This document shows, one piece after another, positions 15,623-24,478 of a stretch of DNA of 46,466 nt. The stretch comes from an uncultured Clostridia bacterium. GTDB lineage: Bacteria; Cyanobacteriota; Vampirovibrionia; Gastranaerophilales; Gastranaerophilaceae. The translations under genes were made by a program, and so were the position numbers. How positions within the stretch are numbered: the stretch's first letter is position 1; the number at the start of each line of letters is the position of its first letter. Location: NCBI GenBank assembly GCA_945946765.1, contig CAMEWS010000012.1, positions 1 to 46,466 of the forward strand, written 5' to 3'. The notes under the pieces are model-generated. The model was given only the letters and a program-made list of their open reading frames with translations, had not been told where the DNA came from and did no database searches.

Positions 15623-16327
15623 ATGGAAAACAATAAACCGATAGTAAAACTTATATCAAAACCGGAAAATATGCTCAAGACAATTTATACAGCTTGCAGA
15701 ACCTGTTACAGTGCTGATTCTCCCGTAAATATTTACGATAATGCGGCTGATGAAGAAAAAATGTTAAAGCTTATAGAACGTGTTATTTCATCGGGTCATT
15801 ATTCCACTATCGAACACATTCAGGTTTCTTTTGCTATTTCCAATGTTTCTCGTGCTTGCACTCACCAGTTTGTAAGACACAGACATGTTTCTTTTTCTCA
15901 GAAATCTCAAAGATATGTAAAAGAAAAAGGACAATTTGACTATATAGTACCGCCAACTGTTGCTAAAAACCCACAATTACTTGAAAAATATAACAAATTT
16001 ATGGAAAATGTCGCTCAATTTTACACAGAAATGACAGAAGCTGAAATCCCTGCAGAAGATGCAAGATTTATTCTGCCAAACGCAGCTGCAAGCTCTATTG
16101 TTGCATCATTAAATTTAAGAGAACTTATACACATTGCTAACATCAGATTATGTTCACGTGCTCAATATGAAATCCGAGTTATGGTAAAAATGATGTGTGA
16201 AGAACTTTTAAAAGAAGAACCGTGGCTAAAACCTTATCTTGTTCCAAAATGTGAACGCTTAGGATATTGTGACGAAGACAAATGCTGCGGAAGAAAAATA
16301 AGAAAAGAAGAATTTCTGACAAAATAA
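15623..16327 (+). CDS. thyX: FAD-dependent thymidylate synthase
   Basis: 234 residues. ThyX methylates dUMP to dTMP using methylenetetrahydrofolate and reduced FAD, independently of ThyA. The signature RHRX7S is present as RHRHVSFSQKS (R85 to S95). 'HYSTIEHIQVSFAISNVSRA' and 'FILPNAAAS' are also conserved. The C-terminus is unusually cysteine-rich (CERLGYCDEDKCCG). RBS AGGGGAG precedes ATG. The interspersed structured element begins 11 bp after the stop. Confidence 0.97.
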   Translation: MENNKPIVKLISKPENMLKTIYTACRTCYSADSPVNIYDNAADEEKMLKLIERVISSGHYSTIEHIQVSFAISNVSRACTHQFVRHRHVSFSQKSQRYVKEKGQFDYIVPPTVAKNPQLLEKYNKFMENVAQFYTEMTEAEIPAEDARFILPNAAASSIVASLNLRELIHIANIRLCSRAQYEIRVMVKMMCEELLKEEPWLKPYLVPKCERLGYCDEDKCCGRKIRKEEFLTK

Positions 16328-16338
16328 AGAATAAAAAA

Positions 16339-16510
16339 TGTCTGAGGCGGCTTCGCTTGTAGAAGTGTAACGGAGTGCGAATGACGCCAAGTCTAGCATT
16401 TTGCGGAAGTGACCCCATGCACTTGTTGCCTGTGCCGAACTTGTTAATAAGAATGAACTTGTTTTTTGCACAGGTTCAACAAGTAGTCGGAGTCAGTTGA
16501 CAATATGAAA
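16339..16510 (+). repeat. Interspersed structured element, full copy 2 (modules A-B-C)
   Basis: Module A (16339-16392) is a quasi-palindrome: GGCG/CGCC and GCGAA/TTCGC arms. Module B/C folds as nested stems: GACCCC (16411-16416) with GGAGTC (16489-16494, one mismatch), CTTGTTG (16422-16428) with CAACAAG (16477-16483), and CCTGTGC (16429-16435) with GCACAGG (16468-16474). The end is GTCAGTTGACAATATGAAA. It is nearly identical in modules A and C to 39216-39425. It lies between thyX and a terminator at 16513. Confidence 0.85.
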
Positions 16511-16512
16511 TA

Positions 16513-16540
16513 TAGCCTTTAAAGAAAAGGCTCTTTTTTA
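16513..16540 (+). terminator. Rho-independent terminator after the thyX-linked repeat
   Basis: AGCCTTT and AAAGGCT arms are followed by a T6 run, directly behind the interspersed element. It is the first terminator after thyX, so the element is probably transcribed. Confidence 0.85.
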
Positions 16541-16672
16541 TATCGGAAGACATGTGTAAAATTTACATTTTTTAGAGGATAGAGTAAACAAACCTCATGT
16601 AGTACCCTGTTAATATATAATTTGTCGAAAATTATATGTTTTTAGACTTGGATAAAATTTAAGAGGTTAGTT

Positions 16673-17119
16673 TTGAAAAAATTTCAGTTTAGACTGCAAG
16701 TTGTATTGGATATAAAAGAAAAGCTTCTCGAGCAGAAGTTAATTGAGTTGTCAAAAGTTCAAAAAGGTTTGCAAGAAGCTATCCAAAAGCAAAAAACACT
16801 GGAAAATTATCAAGTTGAAATAAACCAAGCCTTGTTAAAAGTTTTTCAAAGCGGAAATGATTTAGATTTAATAGAGGTTCAAAGGTATAAAGACTTTATC
16901 AATAAACTTCTTGTCGACATTTCAAGTCAAAAAGTTGTTGTTCAAAACATTACAAAACTTTTGGAAATAAAAAGAAGAGAAGTTAACGAAGTTTTAAAAG
17001 AAAAGAAAGTTCTTGAAAAATTAAAAGAAAATCAGAAGAAAAAATATTATCAGGAATTTGAACAATATCAAAGAAATGAACTGGATGACATATCATCATC
17101 ACGCTATATGAGAGCATAA
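16673..17119 (+). CDS. fliJ: Flagellar export protein FliJ
   Basis: 148 residues, almost entirely coiled coil. The N-terminus MKKFQFRLQVVLDIKEKLLEQK is the family hallmark (KFxFRLQxVLxxKE). FliJ is a soluble component of the flagellar export apparatus that links the ATPase to the export gate and chaperone cycle. Start is TTG with AAGAGG 6 nt before. It heads the order fliJ-fliK-flgD-flgE. Sequence similarity is low as usual in this family, so the assignment leans on the N-terminus, length and context. Confidence 0.88.
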   Translation: MKKFQFRLQVVLDIKEKLLEQKLIELSKVQKGLQEAIQKQKTLENYQVEINQALLKVFQSGNDLDLIEVQRYKDFINKLLVDISSQKVVVQNITKLLEIKRREVNEVLKEKKVLEKLKENQKKKYYQEFEQYQRNELDDISSSRYMRA

Positions 17120-17148
17120 TTAAATTTTTGGGGAAGAGGTTTTTTAAG

Positions 17149-18960
17149 ATGACGGCACAATACACACAATCAAATAATATTTCACCATCTAATTTGATGG
17201 TTGATATTGCTGCATCTGCAAAAATATCATCATTGGATAGTGTTGACGGAACCGCATTTTCTTCAGCTTTGGATAATGCTTCGAAAAATTATGTCGATAA
17301 ATCAGAATTAAAAACTAACACTAGAGCAGATAACAATTACTCTAAAGAGACAAAAGGGTTTGAAACTCAAACACCTGAAAATAAAGATGTCGATGCAGAT
17401 AAAATTGAAGCAAATACAAAAGAAAACAATAACATAACTAAAAAAGAAAATACAAAACAAATTACAAAAGAAAAAAGGATGTCGGAAGAAGAAACTTCTT
17501 CTTGTGTTGATGTTGATGAAGTTCAAGAATCAGAAGAAATTGAGCAAAACGTAGTTTTTGATGAATCCAAATCCGTTGATGAATTGCTTGAACAAATTAA
17601 AAACAATGTTTGTATTATCTCAACAGACTCAGCAACAGACTCAATACTTACTGAAGAAGTAACAGAAAATGTTAATACTAATATCGAATCAGCATCAGTA
17701 AACAAAATTGTCAATGAAAAATTATTGTCAAATATCAAATATGAAACAAAATCTACTGATAATCTCACAATTGATTTATCTCAAACAGAAATAAAAAACA
17801 CTGATTCTTTAAAAATAAATTCAGATAGACAAGAAATCAATATTAGTCAAACTGCTCAATCAGAAAATTTAAAAACTGATGAATTATTAAATACTACAGA
17901 AACAGAAAAGAAAATAAACATAACCGTATCACAAAATAATAAATTAGAATCCCAAAACACAAATACGGAAACAACAATTAAAACAGCACAAGAAATCTTG
18001 GCAGCTGATACTTCTCGTTTAACCGCCAATATTGAACAAGAAATAGACAAAAAAGAAAATGTTATAGAATCCAAACCTATAACACCAAATGATACAAAAC
18101 AACAAGCGGATTTAGAAATTAAAGTTACTGATGAAGTCGCAACGCAAATCCGCCGCAATGATACAACAGGTATAGAAAACAAAGATTTAACATCAAAAGT
18201 GAAAGATAAAGCCGTTGAAACAATGACTGCTTTAAAAGATAAAGACACAACGGTTACAGACGTTAAAACGTCTGATTCCCAAAGCAATACAGAATCTTCT
18301 TTAAATCAAAACAATGCCAATGAAACAGCAGCTAAATTAAATGTACAAAACAATACAACGAATTTACACGTAGATTCGGCAGAAAGCTTTGTTAACAAAT
18401 TGGATACTCAACTTTCTATGACCCAATCTGTTCAAAAAGAGAGTGTGCAATTAAATCAAAATGACATTTTGTCTCAAATAAATGCAAAATTTGAACAATT
18501 ACAACAACAATCATCAAACAAAGTATCCATAGTTCTTCAACCTGAAAGCTTGGGTAAAGTTTCTGTTGAAATTATGAATACCAAAGAAGGTATCGTTGCC
18601 AAAATGACAGCTGAAAACCAACAAGTTAAAGAACTCTTTGACAAAAGTCTTGATTCCTTAAAAAGCAGTCTTGCTGCACAAGGTGTAAATGTTAACAGCA
18701 TAAAAGTTGAATCGACTCAAGAATCTTCTAACAACGCAATGGATTTTGAACGCAACCAATTTGAACAAGCTTTTAACAACCAACAAAACGGACAAAATCA
18801 TTCCAACAAATCACAACAAACAACACAAGAGCAAAACTCTTTATATTCTACTGAATCACAACAAGAATCTGAAGAAAAAGAAGAAATCACAATGGAATCA
18901 GGAATTGATTCAACAGAAAACATAAAAAATTATAATGGTAAGGTTGACTATATAGTCTAA
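17149..18960 (+). CDS. fliK: Flagellar hook-length control protein FliK
   Basis: 603 residues from the ATG preceded by GGGAAGAGG; a TTG at 17128 would add seven residues without a better RBS. Residues up to about 440 are low-complexity (Asn, Thr, Lys, Glu, Gln, Ser) and serve as the exported ruler. The conserved hook-length domain is at about 450-540, with 'VSIVLQPESLGKVSVEIM', 'GIVAKMTAENQQVKELF' and 'LKSSLAAQGVNVNSIKVE'. The tail is Gln/Asn-rich and acidic. FliK measures hook length and switches export specificity. 29 bp separate it from fliJ. Confidence 0.92.
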   Translation: MTAQYTQSNNISPSNLMVDIAASAKISSLDSVDGTAFSSALDNASKNYVDKSELKTNTRADNNYSKETKGFETQTPENKDVDADKIEANTKENNNITKKENTKQITKEKRMSEEETSSCVDVDEVQESEEIEQNVVFDESKSVDELLEQIKNNVCIISTDSATDSILTEEVTENVNTNIESASVNKIVNEKLLSNIKYETKSTDNLTIDLSQTEIKNTDSLKINSDRQEINISQTAQSENLKTDELLNTTETEKKINITVSQNNKLESQNTNTETTIKTAQEILAADTSRLTANIEQEIDKKENVIESKPITPNDTKQQADLEIKVTDEVATQIRRNDTTGIENKDLTSKVKDKAVETMTALKDKDTTVTDVKTSDSQSNTESSLNQNNANETAAKLNVQNNTTNLHVDSAESFVNKLDTQLSMTQSVQKESVQLNQNDILSQINAKFEQLQQQSSNKVSIVLQPESLGKVSVEIMNTKEGIVAKMTAENQQVKELFDKSLDSLKSSLAAQGVNVNSIKVESTQESSNNAMDFERNQFEQAFNNQQNGQNHSNKSQQTTQEQNSLYSTESQQESEEKEEITMESGIDSTENIKNYNGKVDYIV

Positions 18961-18979
18961 AAAGGGAGTAAAAAAGAAA

Positions 18980-19789
18980 ATGACAGCATCATCAATACGA
19001 CAGGAATTGGTAAACATGCAAAGCGCAACAGCAGTAAAGCAAGCGCAAGATAAACAAGTAAACGGTCCATCACAAGATTTGGACGGAGATGCCTTTCTTA
19101 TGCTAATGATGGAGCAATTAAAAAATCAAGATCCGCTCAACCCGATGGATAACTCAGAAATGTTGGCACAACAAGCTCAATTTACACAAATCCAAGAACT
19201 TCAAAAATTGAATTCTACAATATCAACTAACAATACTATTCAGCAAGCAAACAGCCTTGTCGGAAAATCTGTTCAGGTAGTTGACCCTAACAATCCAAAC
19301 AGACTCATTTCAGGAGTTGTTACAAGTGCAAACTTTGCAGGTGATACTGTTACGGTTACAGTCAACGGTAAAGAGTTCCCGCTCGGGCTTGTTTCCGCTA
19401 TCACAGATGGTGCTACTCCGTCTGAAAACAGTGTAATTGAAGATAAAAAACTAAGTGAATTAAACAATGCAACAGGCATTACATCAGGTTATATTACTCT
19501 AACAATGCAAGGTTCAGATTATAAACGCAAGAATGTAGAAATTGCAATTACAGAAAATATGACCGTAAAAGACTTTATGGAAAAGTTAAATGATGCCGGA
19601 GTAAAAGCAGAACTTTCTAACGGTGTATTAACTATAGAAAAAGGTTCTTATAAAAACATAAACTTGTCACAAGGCAAACCTGATAACGCAACGGCAAGTC
19701 CGTCCAATATATTAGAAAAAATGCAAATGTTCCAAAACGAAAACGGCGATATTGAAACATGTGTATTAGATTTCAACAGACAAAAATAA
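18980..19789 (+). CDS. flgD: Flagellar hook assembly (capping) protein FlgD
   Basis: 269 residues. The conserved N-terminal FlgD domain reads LDGDAFLMLMMEQLKNQDP, then PMDNSEMLAQQAQFTQIQEL. The middle carries a hook-cap beta domain ('SLVGKSVQVVD', 'GVVTSANFAGDTVTVTVNGKEF'). The C-terminal third is longer than usual and has a small alpha/beta unit ('NMTVKDFMEKLNDAGVKAELSNG'). Similar wording in FlgE ('NMTVNKLVEAINNANAGVKA') suggests a shared domain insertion. FlgD caps the growing hook. RBS AAAGGGAG precedes ATG. Confidence 0.93.
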   Translation: MTASSIRQELVNMQSATAVKQAQDKQVNGPSQDLDGDAFLMLMMEQLKNQDPLNPMDNSEMLAQQAQFTQIQELQKLNSTISTNNTIQQANSLVGKSVQVVDPNNPNRLISGVVTSANFAGDTVTVTVNGKEFPLGLVSAITDGATPSENSVIEDKKLSELNNATGITSGYITLTMQGSDYKRKNVEIAITENMTVKDFMEKLNDAGVKAELSNGVLTIEKGSYKNINLSQGKPDNATASPSNILEKMQMFQNENGDIETCVLDFNRQK

Positions 19790-19845
19790 TTACAACTAAA
19801 CAAGATAAAATATACAGTTAAAATAAATAAAAAACGGGAGGATTA

Positions 19846-21204
19846 ATGACACAGGCATTTTACACCGCAATCAGCGGTATGGCAGCAGGGCAAAACAAAG
19901 TTACGGTTGTAGCTGACAACATTGCCAACATGAACACTATCGGTTTTAAAGCATCAAGTGTAAATTTCTCTGACATTTACTATCGTACAGCTTCTACCGG
20001 TCAAGCTCCGACAGGAACACTTGGCGGTATCAACCCTAAACAAACAGGTATTGGTGTTCAAACAGCATCTATACAACGAGACTTTTCTTCAGGTACGACA
20101 TTAACAACAGGCTTGAACACTGACTTGTTCATCAACGGCAGCAGTTTCTTTACAGTTGCATCACCTACTGTTGAAATTCTCTACACAAGAGACGGTAACT
20201 TCTCTGTTGATGCAAACGGCAACCTTGTAACATCAGCAGGTTACAAAGTTCTAGGTACAGACCAATCACTTAACACAAAATCAAGTACTGTTCCTATTAA
20301 AATACCAACTTACATCAATACAGTCACTACTCCTTCAACCTCTGCACAAATGGGAAACAAAATGTTGAGTGACCTTAACGGTATTAAATCCGGCGGCATC
20401 ACAAACGGCGATTTTTCAATTGTTACAATTGCTGCTGACGGTTCAGAAGCTACCAAAAAAGTTACTGTTAATTCAAATATGACTGTAAACAAACTTGTTG
20501 AAGCTATAAACAATGCTAACGCAGGCGTAAAAGCAACAGTAAACGAAGACGGCACTATTAGTGTTGTAGCAAAAGACCCTACAGCAACACCAAACTTTAA
20601 GCTTGTAAACGGAACATCTAACGTAGTTACACAACTTAGTTTTGGCAAAATGGATGCCACTGGTACTATACAAACTGATGTAATTAACTATCACCAAACT
20701 ATCGGTGAAGGTACTCCCGGTAGTAGTGCCGCTCAAAACTATACATCTATTGCCATTAACGAAAATGGTATTATTGAAGTAAAATACGGCAACAACGATT
20801 CAATGAGCGTAATGCAAGATCCTGATGACCCTGAAAGTGTAATATTCAAATATACATTGAATGACGGTACTATCATTATAGGTAAAGACCTTACTATCAA
20901 TGATAGCCTTGTTGACCCTGCTAACTTCCAACTTCAAATGGTTAGCTTTGTTAACCCACAAGGTTTAACGGCCGCAGGAAGTAATACTTATTCTTCCGGT
21001 CCTAACTGCGGTATGGCACTTTACGGATGTATCAACTCTGCCGCGTTTGGTAATATCAAATCAGGTATCCTAGAAGGTTCTAACGTTGATTTGGCTTCCG
21101 AATTTGCAGATATGGTAACATCTCAAAGACTTATTGAAGCAAACAGCCGTGTGTTTGATACAACAAACCAAATACTTCAAACATTATCTCAACTCGGTAG
21201 ATAA
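19846..21204 (+). CDS. flgE: Flagellar hook protein FlgE
   Basis: 452 residues. The N-terminal rod/hook signature is 'AISGMAAGQNKVTVVADNIANMNTIGFK'. The C-terminal helix is 'LEGSNVDLASEFADMVTSQRLIEANSRVFDTTNQILQTL'. Both ends form the coiled-coil core shared by axial flagellar proteins. The middle contains hook surface domains. RBS CGGGAGG precedes ATG. It is the last gene of the fliJ-fliK-flgD-flgE row and is followed by a terminator. Confidence 0.94.
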   Translation: MTQAFYTAISGMAAGQNKVTVVADNIANMNTIGFKASSVNFSDIYYRTASTGQAPTGTLGGINPKQTGIGVQTASIQRDFSSGTTLTTGLNTDLFINGSSFFTVASPTVEILYTRDGNFSVDANGNLVTSAGYKVLGTDQSLNTKSSTVPIKIPTYINTVTTPSTSAQMGNKMLSDLNGIKSGGITNGDFSIVTIAADGSEATKKVTVNSNMTVNKLVEAINNANAGVKATVNEDGTISVVAKDPTATPNFKLVNGTSNVVTQLSFGKMDATGTIQTDVINYHQTIGEGTPGSSAAQNYTSIAINENGIIEVKYGNNDSMSVMQDPDDPESVIFKYTLNDGTIIIGKDLTINDSLVDPANFQLQMVSFVNPQGLTAAGSNTYSSGPNCGMALYGCINSAAFGNIKSGILEGSNVDLASEFADMVTSQRLIEANSRVFDTTNQILQTLSQLGR

Positions 21205-21238
21205 TTAAAATAATCCAAAAACATATTTTAACTGTATA

Positions 21239-21278
21239 GAAAATCCGAAATCTGTTTATTATAGATTTCGGATTTTTA
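21239..21278. terminator. Terminator between convergent flgE and prs
   Basis: AAAATCCGAAATCT pairs with AGATTTCGGATTTT, followed by T residues. A/T flanks on both sides suggest bidirectional use. Confidence 0.92.
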
Positions 21279-21346
21279 TTCTCTCTCTCTTAAATTTTTT
21301 AAATTCTAATTGATTAAAAATTGCGGTTTTTCGCAAAATTTTCAAT

Positions 21347-22357
21347 TTAGTATGATTTATACTCTTTTTCAAATCCAAACAACGAACTTACCGATTCATT
21401 GTCATGGATTCTTGAAATTGCCTCACCTAAAATCGGAGCAATACTCAATTGAGTAAACTTAGATGATACCTCTCTGTCCAATGGAATAGAATTTGTAATG
21501 ATAACTTCTTCAACAGGTGCATCTTCAAGTCTTTGGATAGCAGGACCTGATAAAACACCGTGAGCAGCACATACATAAACTTTTTCCGCACCTTCTCTTA
21601 CAAGAAGTTTTGATGCTTCACAAATCGTACCTGCGGTATCAATCATGTCATCGACAAGTACACAAATTTTCCCTTTAACTTCACCAATTACATGGTCAGC
21701 AATAGCTTCATTATGTTTGTCACGTCTTTTATCAATAATTGCAAGCGGGCATTGAAGATTTTTGGCAAATACTCTTGTTCTTTGTACACCGCCGGTATCA
21801 GGGCTTACGGCAACAAGTTTATCTGCAGGAATATTTAAATTTTTAATATAATCTGTTAAAACAGGAGTTGCATAAATGTGGTCAACCAGAATATTAAAAA
21901 ATCCCTGAATTTGACCTGTATGAAGGTCCATAGCAAGGATTCTGTCAGCACCAGCCGTTGTAAGTAAATCTGCAACCAATTTTGCAGTAATTGCTTCTCT
22001 GCCTGATGTTTTTCTGTCTTGTCTTGCATATCCGTAATAAGGAATAACTGCAGTGATTGATTTTGCACTGGCTCTTTTAAATGCATCAATCATAATCAAC
22101 AATTCCATAAGATTTTCGTTAACAGGATTTGATAAAGGTTGGATTAAAAATACATCATCGCCACGAATACTTTGTTGGACTTGTACATAAATTTCACCGT
22201 CCGCAAAATTCTTGATAATCATCGGTCCAACACTTGTTCCTAAATAGCTTGCAATTTCTTCCGCCAGTTCTTTATGACCTCGTCCAGCAAAAAGTTTGAT
22301 ATCATGAGTCGGGCTGATTGTTCTTTCACGTTGGGGAAATTCCATAGACAATTCCAT
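21347..22357 (-). CDS. prs: Ribose-phosphate pyrophosphokinase
   Basis: 336 residues. It makes PRPP from ribose 5-phosphate and ATP for purine, pyrimidine, His and Trp synthesis. The family features are 'KLFAGRGHKELAEEIA', 'YGYARQDRK', the metal/PRPP site 'DLHTGQIQGFF' and the PRPP loop 'VDDMIDTAGT'. The start has GGAAGGAATAAAAT in front. It has its own extended -10 promoter and a terminator shared with flgE. Confidence 0.97.
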   Translation of the reverse strand: MELSMEFPQRERTISPTHDIKLFAGRGHKELAEEIASYLGTSVGPMIIKNFADGEIYVQVQQSIRGDDVFLIQPLSNPVNENLMELLIMIDAFKRASAKSITAVIPYYGYARQDRKTSGREAITAKLVADLLTTAGADRILAMDLHTGQIQGFFNILVDHIYATPVLTDYIKNLNIPADKLVAVSPDTGGVQRTRVFAKNLQCPLAIIDKRRDKHNEAIADHVIGEVKGKICVLVDDMIDTAGTICEASKLLVREGAEKVYVCAAHGVLSGPAIQRLEDAPVEEVIITNSIPLDREVSSKFTQLSIAPILGEAISRIHDNESVSSLFGFEKEYKSY

Positions 22358-22391
22358 ATTTTATTCCTTCCTTATTCTTGGAGACATATCA

Positions 22392-22400
22392 ATTATAGCA
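22392..22400 (-). promoter_or_regulatory. Extended -10 promoter of prs
   Basis: On the minus strand TGCTATAAT, an extended -10, lies 34 bp before the prs start. No good -35 is visible at the usual distance. Confidence 0.5.
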
Positions 22401-22518
22401 GTAAACAATTTTTATTTACACATAAAATTGCAAAATATTAACTTTTGCATGTACATATTTTAAAAACCGTAAAAATTTTTTTTGCCCTAAAAAATAATTT
22501 GTATCAAAATGCGATTTT

Positions 22519-23178
22519 TTAATCCAATTTCCCCGTTAACAAAAGTTTCTCAACATGTTCAATCATTTTATTGTGAATATCTTCTCTTGGTAAAGTTCCG
22601 TCTATACTTACAAAATTGTATTCATCCTTCATTTTGTTGTATTCTTCAAGACATTTTGTTTGATAAATCTTAAAGCTTTCATAAAAATCCGTACTCAATC
22701 CGATATCCCTGCCGGATTCCCAGTAATCCAACCCTGTTGTACCGATAACTCTTTTTAATAAAACATCAATAGGCATATCAAGATAAAATACTAAATCAGG
22801 TTTTGGCGCATAATCGTATAATTTTTTTACCCAATCCATATCAAGCCCTCTTACAACATCTCGGGCAAATGCTGTATAGGTATATCTATCCAAAAGAACA
22901 ACGAATCCTGATTCCAATGCAGGAATAATTGTATTTTCAAGCCTGTCTGCAAAATCAGCCGCATATAAAAGGCTGAAAGTTGTAGCATTTAAAAGGTTTC
23001 TGTCTTTGGCATCATCAATTACATTAGCAATAAGACGAGATGTCTTCCATTCAGACACCATACAGCCGTAGCTTTTATCTTCTATCCAACGGCGAAGTTT
23101 TTCAATTTGTGTGGATTTTCCCGAGCCGTCAGTACCTTCTATTACTATTAATAGTCCTTTGTGTTCTTTATCCGCCAT
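22519..23178 (-). CDS. Thymidylate kinase-like protein, paralogue 2
   Basis: 219 residues. The P-loop is EGTDGSGKST (about residues 14-23). 'DRYTYTAFARDVVRG' stands where canonical dTMP kinases have DRYxxSxxAYQG, and 'PDLVFYLDMPIDVLLKRV' matches the core. It is a paralogue of the preceding gene, with the same DRY-YTAFARDV signature. The start overlaps the upstream stop by 1 nt (TAATG), so the two are co-translated. Whether the substrate is dTMP is not settled by the sequence. Confidence 0.85.
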   Translation of the reverse strand: MADKEHKGLLIVIEGTDGSGKSTQIEKLRRWIEDKSYGCMVSEWKTSRLIANVIDDAKDRNLLNATTFSLLYAADFADRLENTIIPALESGFVVLLDRYTYTAFARDVVRGLDMDWVKKLYDYAPKPDLVFYLDMPIDVLLKRVIGTTGLDYWESGRDIGLSTDFYESFKIYQTKCLEEYNKMKDEYNFVSIDGTLPREDIHNKMIEHVEKLLLTGKLD

Positions 23179-23849
23179 TATAAATTAATTCCTTTTTCGC
23201 TTAAAAGTTGTGTTACATATTCTCTCAGTTTGACTTGTTTTGAATGAATTGAATCGTTTGCATCAATTTTAACCAACCCGAACTCATCAACCATATTTGA
23301 ATATTCTTCATTTACTCTGTTTTGAAAAATCACATAACTTTTGTAAGGATTATTGCTTAGTTTTAAATCCATGCCTGCTTCATAAAAAGAAGGTGTCCTG
23401 TTTGCACATATCCTTTCTAATGAAGCTTCTGCAGATATGTCGTAATAAAGAGTGAGATCGGGTTTTATCGCAAAACCGTACATGTTCCTTACCCAGTCTT
23501 TGTCAACCCCTCTGGCAACATCACGGGCAAATGCCGTATATACATATCTGTCTGCCAAAACTATAAACCCCGCTTTCATTGCGGGAATAATTATTTGCTC
23601 TAATCTGTCAGCAAAATCTACGGCATGCAAAAGACTAAAAGTTCTGGGACTTAAAAGATTTTTCTTTTTTGCCTTTTTTGTTGTTTGTGAAATTAAATCG
23701 GAAGAATTCCATTCCGTAAAAATCACATCAAGATTTTTCGATTTTAGCCAATCTCTTAAAATCGCAAGTTGTGTTGATTTTCCCGAACCGTCTATTCCTT
23801 CAACACAGATAAGAGTTCCCGATAAATTGTGCGGATTTGATAATCTCAT
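23178..23849 (-). CDS. Thymidylate kinase-like protein, paralogue 1
   Basis: 223 residues with P-loop EGIDGSGKST (about 17-26). The motif 'DRYVYTAFARDVARG' is followed by 'WVRNMYGFAIKPDLTLYYDI'. The pair is a tandem duplication, so both may act together as a heterodimer, or one may have diverged. dTMP kinase would fit thyX nearby; no other tmk is present in this window. The N-terminus is about seven residues longer than paralogue 2. No strong promoter is seen in the 170-bp divergent spacer to 24020. Confidence 0.85.
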   Translation of the reverse strand: MRLSNPHNLSGTLICVEGIDGSGKSTQLAILRDWLKSKNLDVIFTEWNSSDLISQTTKKAKKKNLLSPRTFSLLHAVDFADRLEQIIIPAMKAGFIVLADRYVYTAFARDVARGVDKDWVRNMYGFAIKPDLTLYYDISAEASLERICANRTPSFYEAGMDLKLSNNPYKSYVIFQNRVNEEYSNMVDEFGLVKIDANDSIHSKQVKLREYVTQLLSEKGINL

Positions 23850-24019
23850 TTTAATTACCTTTTGTAATATTTTTTATTTTTATAATCATATCATGTTTTT
23901 GATGTTGATTGTAACAAAATCTTCAAAATTAAATAATTTTTCATCAAATTAATCAATATTCTTAAAACAAAAGACTTTATATATATAAGTGTAAGTAAAA
24001 TTTTACGGAAGGTTTAGTA

Positions 24020-24388
24020 ATGACGTTAAGCAGTAATTTAGGAAACGGAGTTATTTTAGCAGGAACAACAGCTGCAGGTGTTTATGCAGGTAAACATATG
24101 GGGAACAAATGCGTAAATGAAGCAATGGTAAAATTAGGCTCACAAGGCGATTATGTAATGAGCAGAATAGCACATCATTTTGATAATTTACAAGGAATTA
24201 AATCTAAACGTATAAAAACAAAAATGTATAAATCCGTAGGTGATAAAGCAATAGAAGATTTTAAAAAACTTCAAGAAAGAGTTTTAAAAGAAGCTAACAA
24301 AACAAAAAACAAATGGATGTTGGGTTTGGGTGTTGCAGGTTTAGCGCTAGGTGCGTTAATTGTAAAACTTAAAAACGGCAATAATTAA
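24020..24388 (+). CDS. Small membrane protein of unknown function
   Basis: 122 residues, no recognised family. There are two hydrophobic segments: about 8-24 (GNGVILAGTTAAGVYAG) and about 98-114 (WMLGLGVAGLALGALIV), with a basic, probably helical middle (SKRIKTKMYKSVG, FKKLQERVLKEANKTK). A CTTTATATAT promoter-like element at 23975 resembles that before the 4538 gene. RBS is GGAAGGTTTAGTA. It precedes the pseudouridine synthase but has a likely separate promoter. Confidence 0.8.
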   Translation: MTLSSNLGNGVILAGTTAAGVYAGKHMGNKCVNEAMVKLGSQGDYVMSRIAHHFDNLQGIKSKRIKTKMYKSVGDKAIEDFKKLQERVLKEANKTKNKWMLGLGVAGLALGALIVKLKNGNN

Positions 24389-24478
24389 ATTTTAATTTAC
24401 TTGCTTTTAGTTGATATCTGACTATTTTACTTGCAATTTTACAGATTTTTATTCATGATGACATCAGGAATAGAAATT

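Noticed and set aside
16179-16471. Minus-strand ORFs across module A (reading ARLGVIRTPLHFYKRSRLRH)
   Set aside because: They are translations of the interspersed repeat and recur at the other copy (39080-39385). No RBS or conserved protein is evident.
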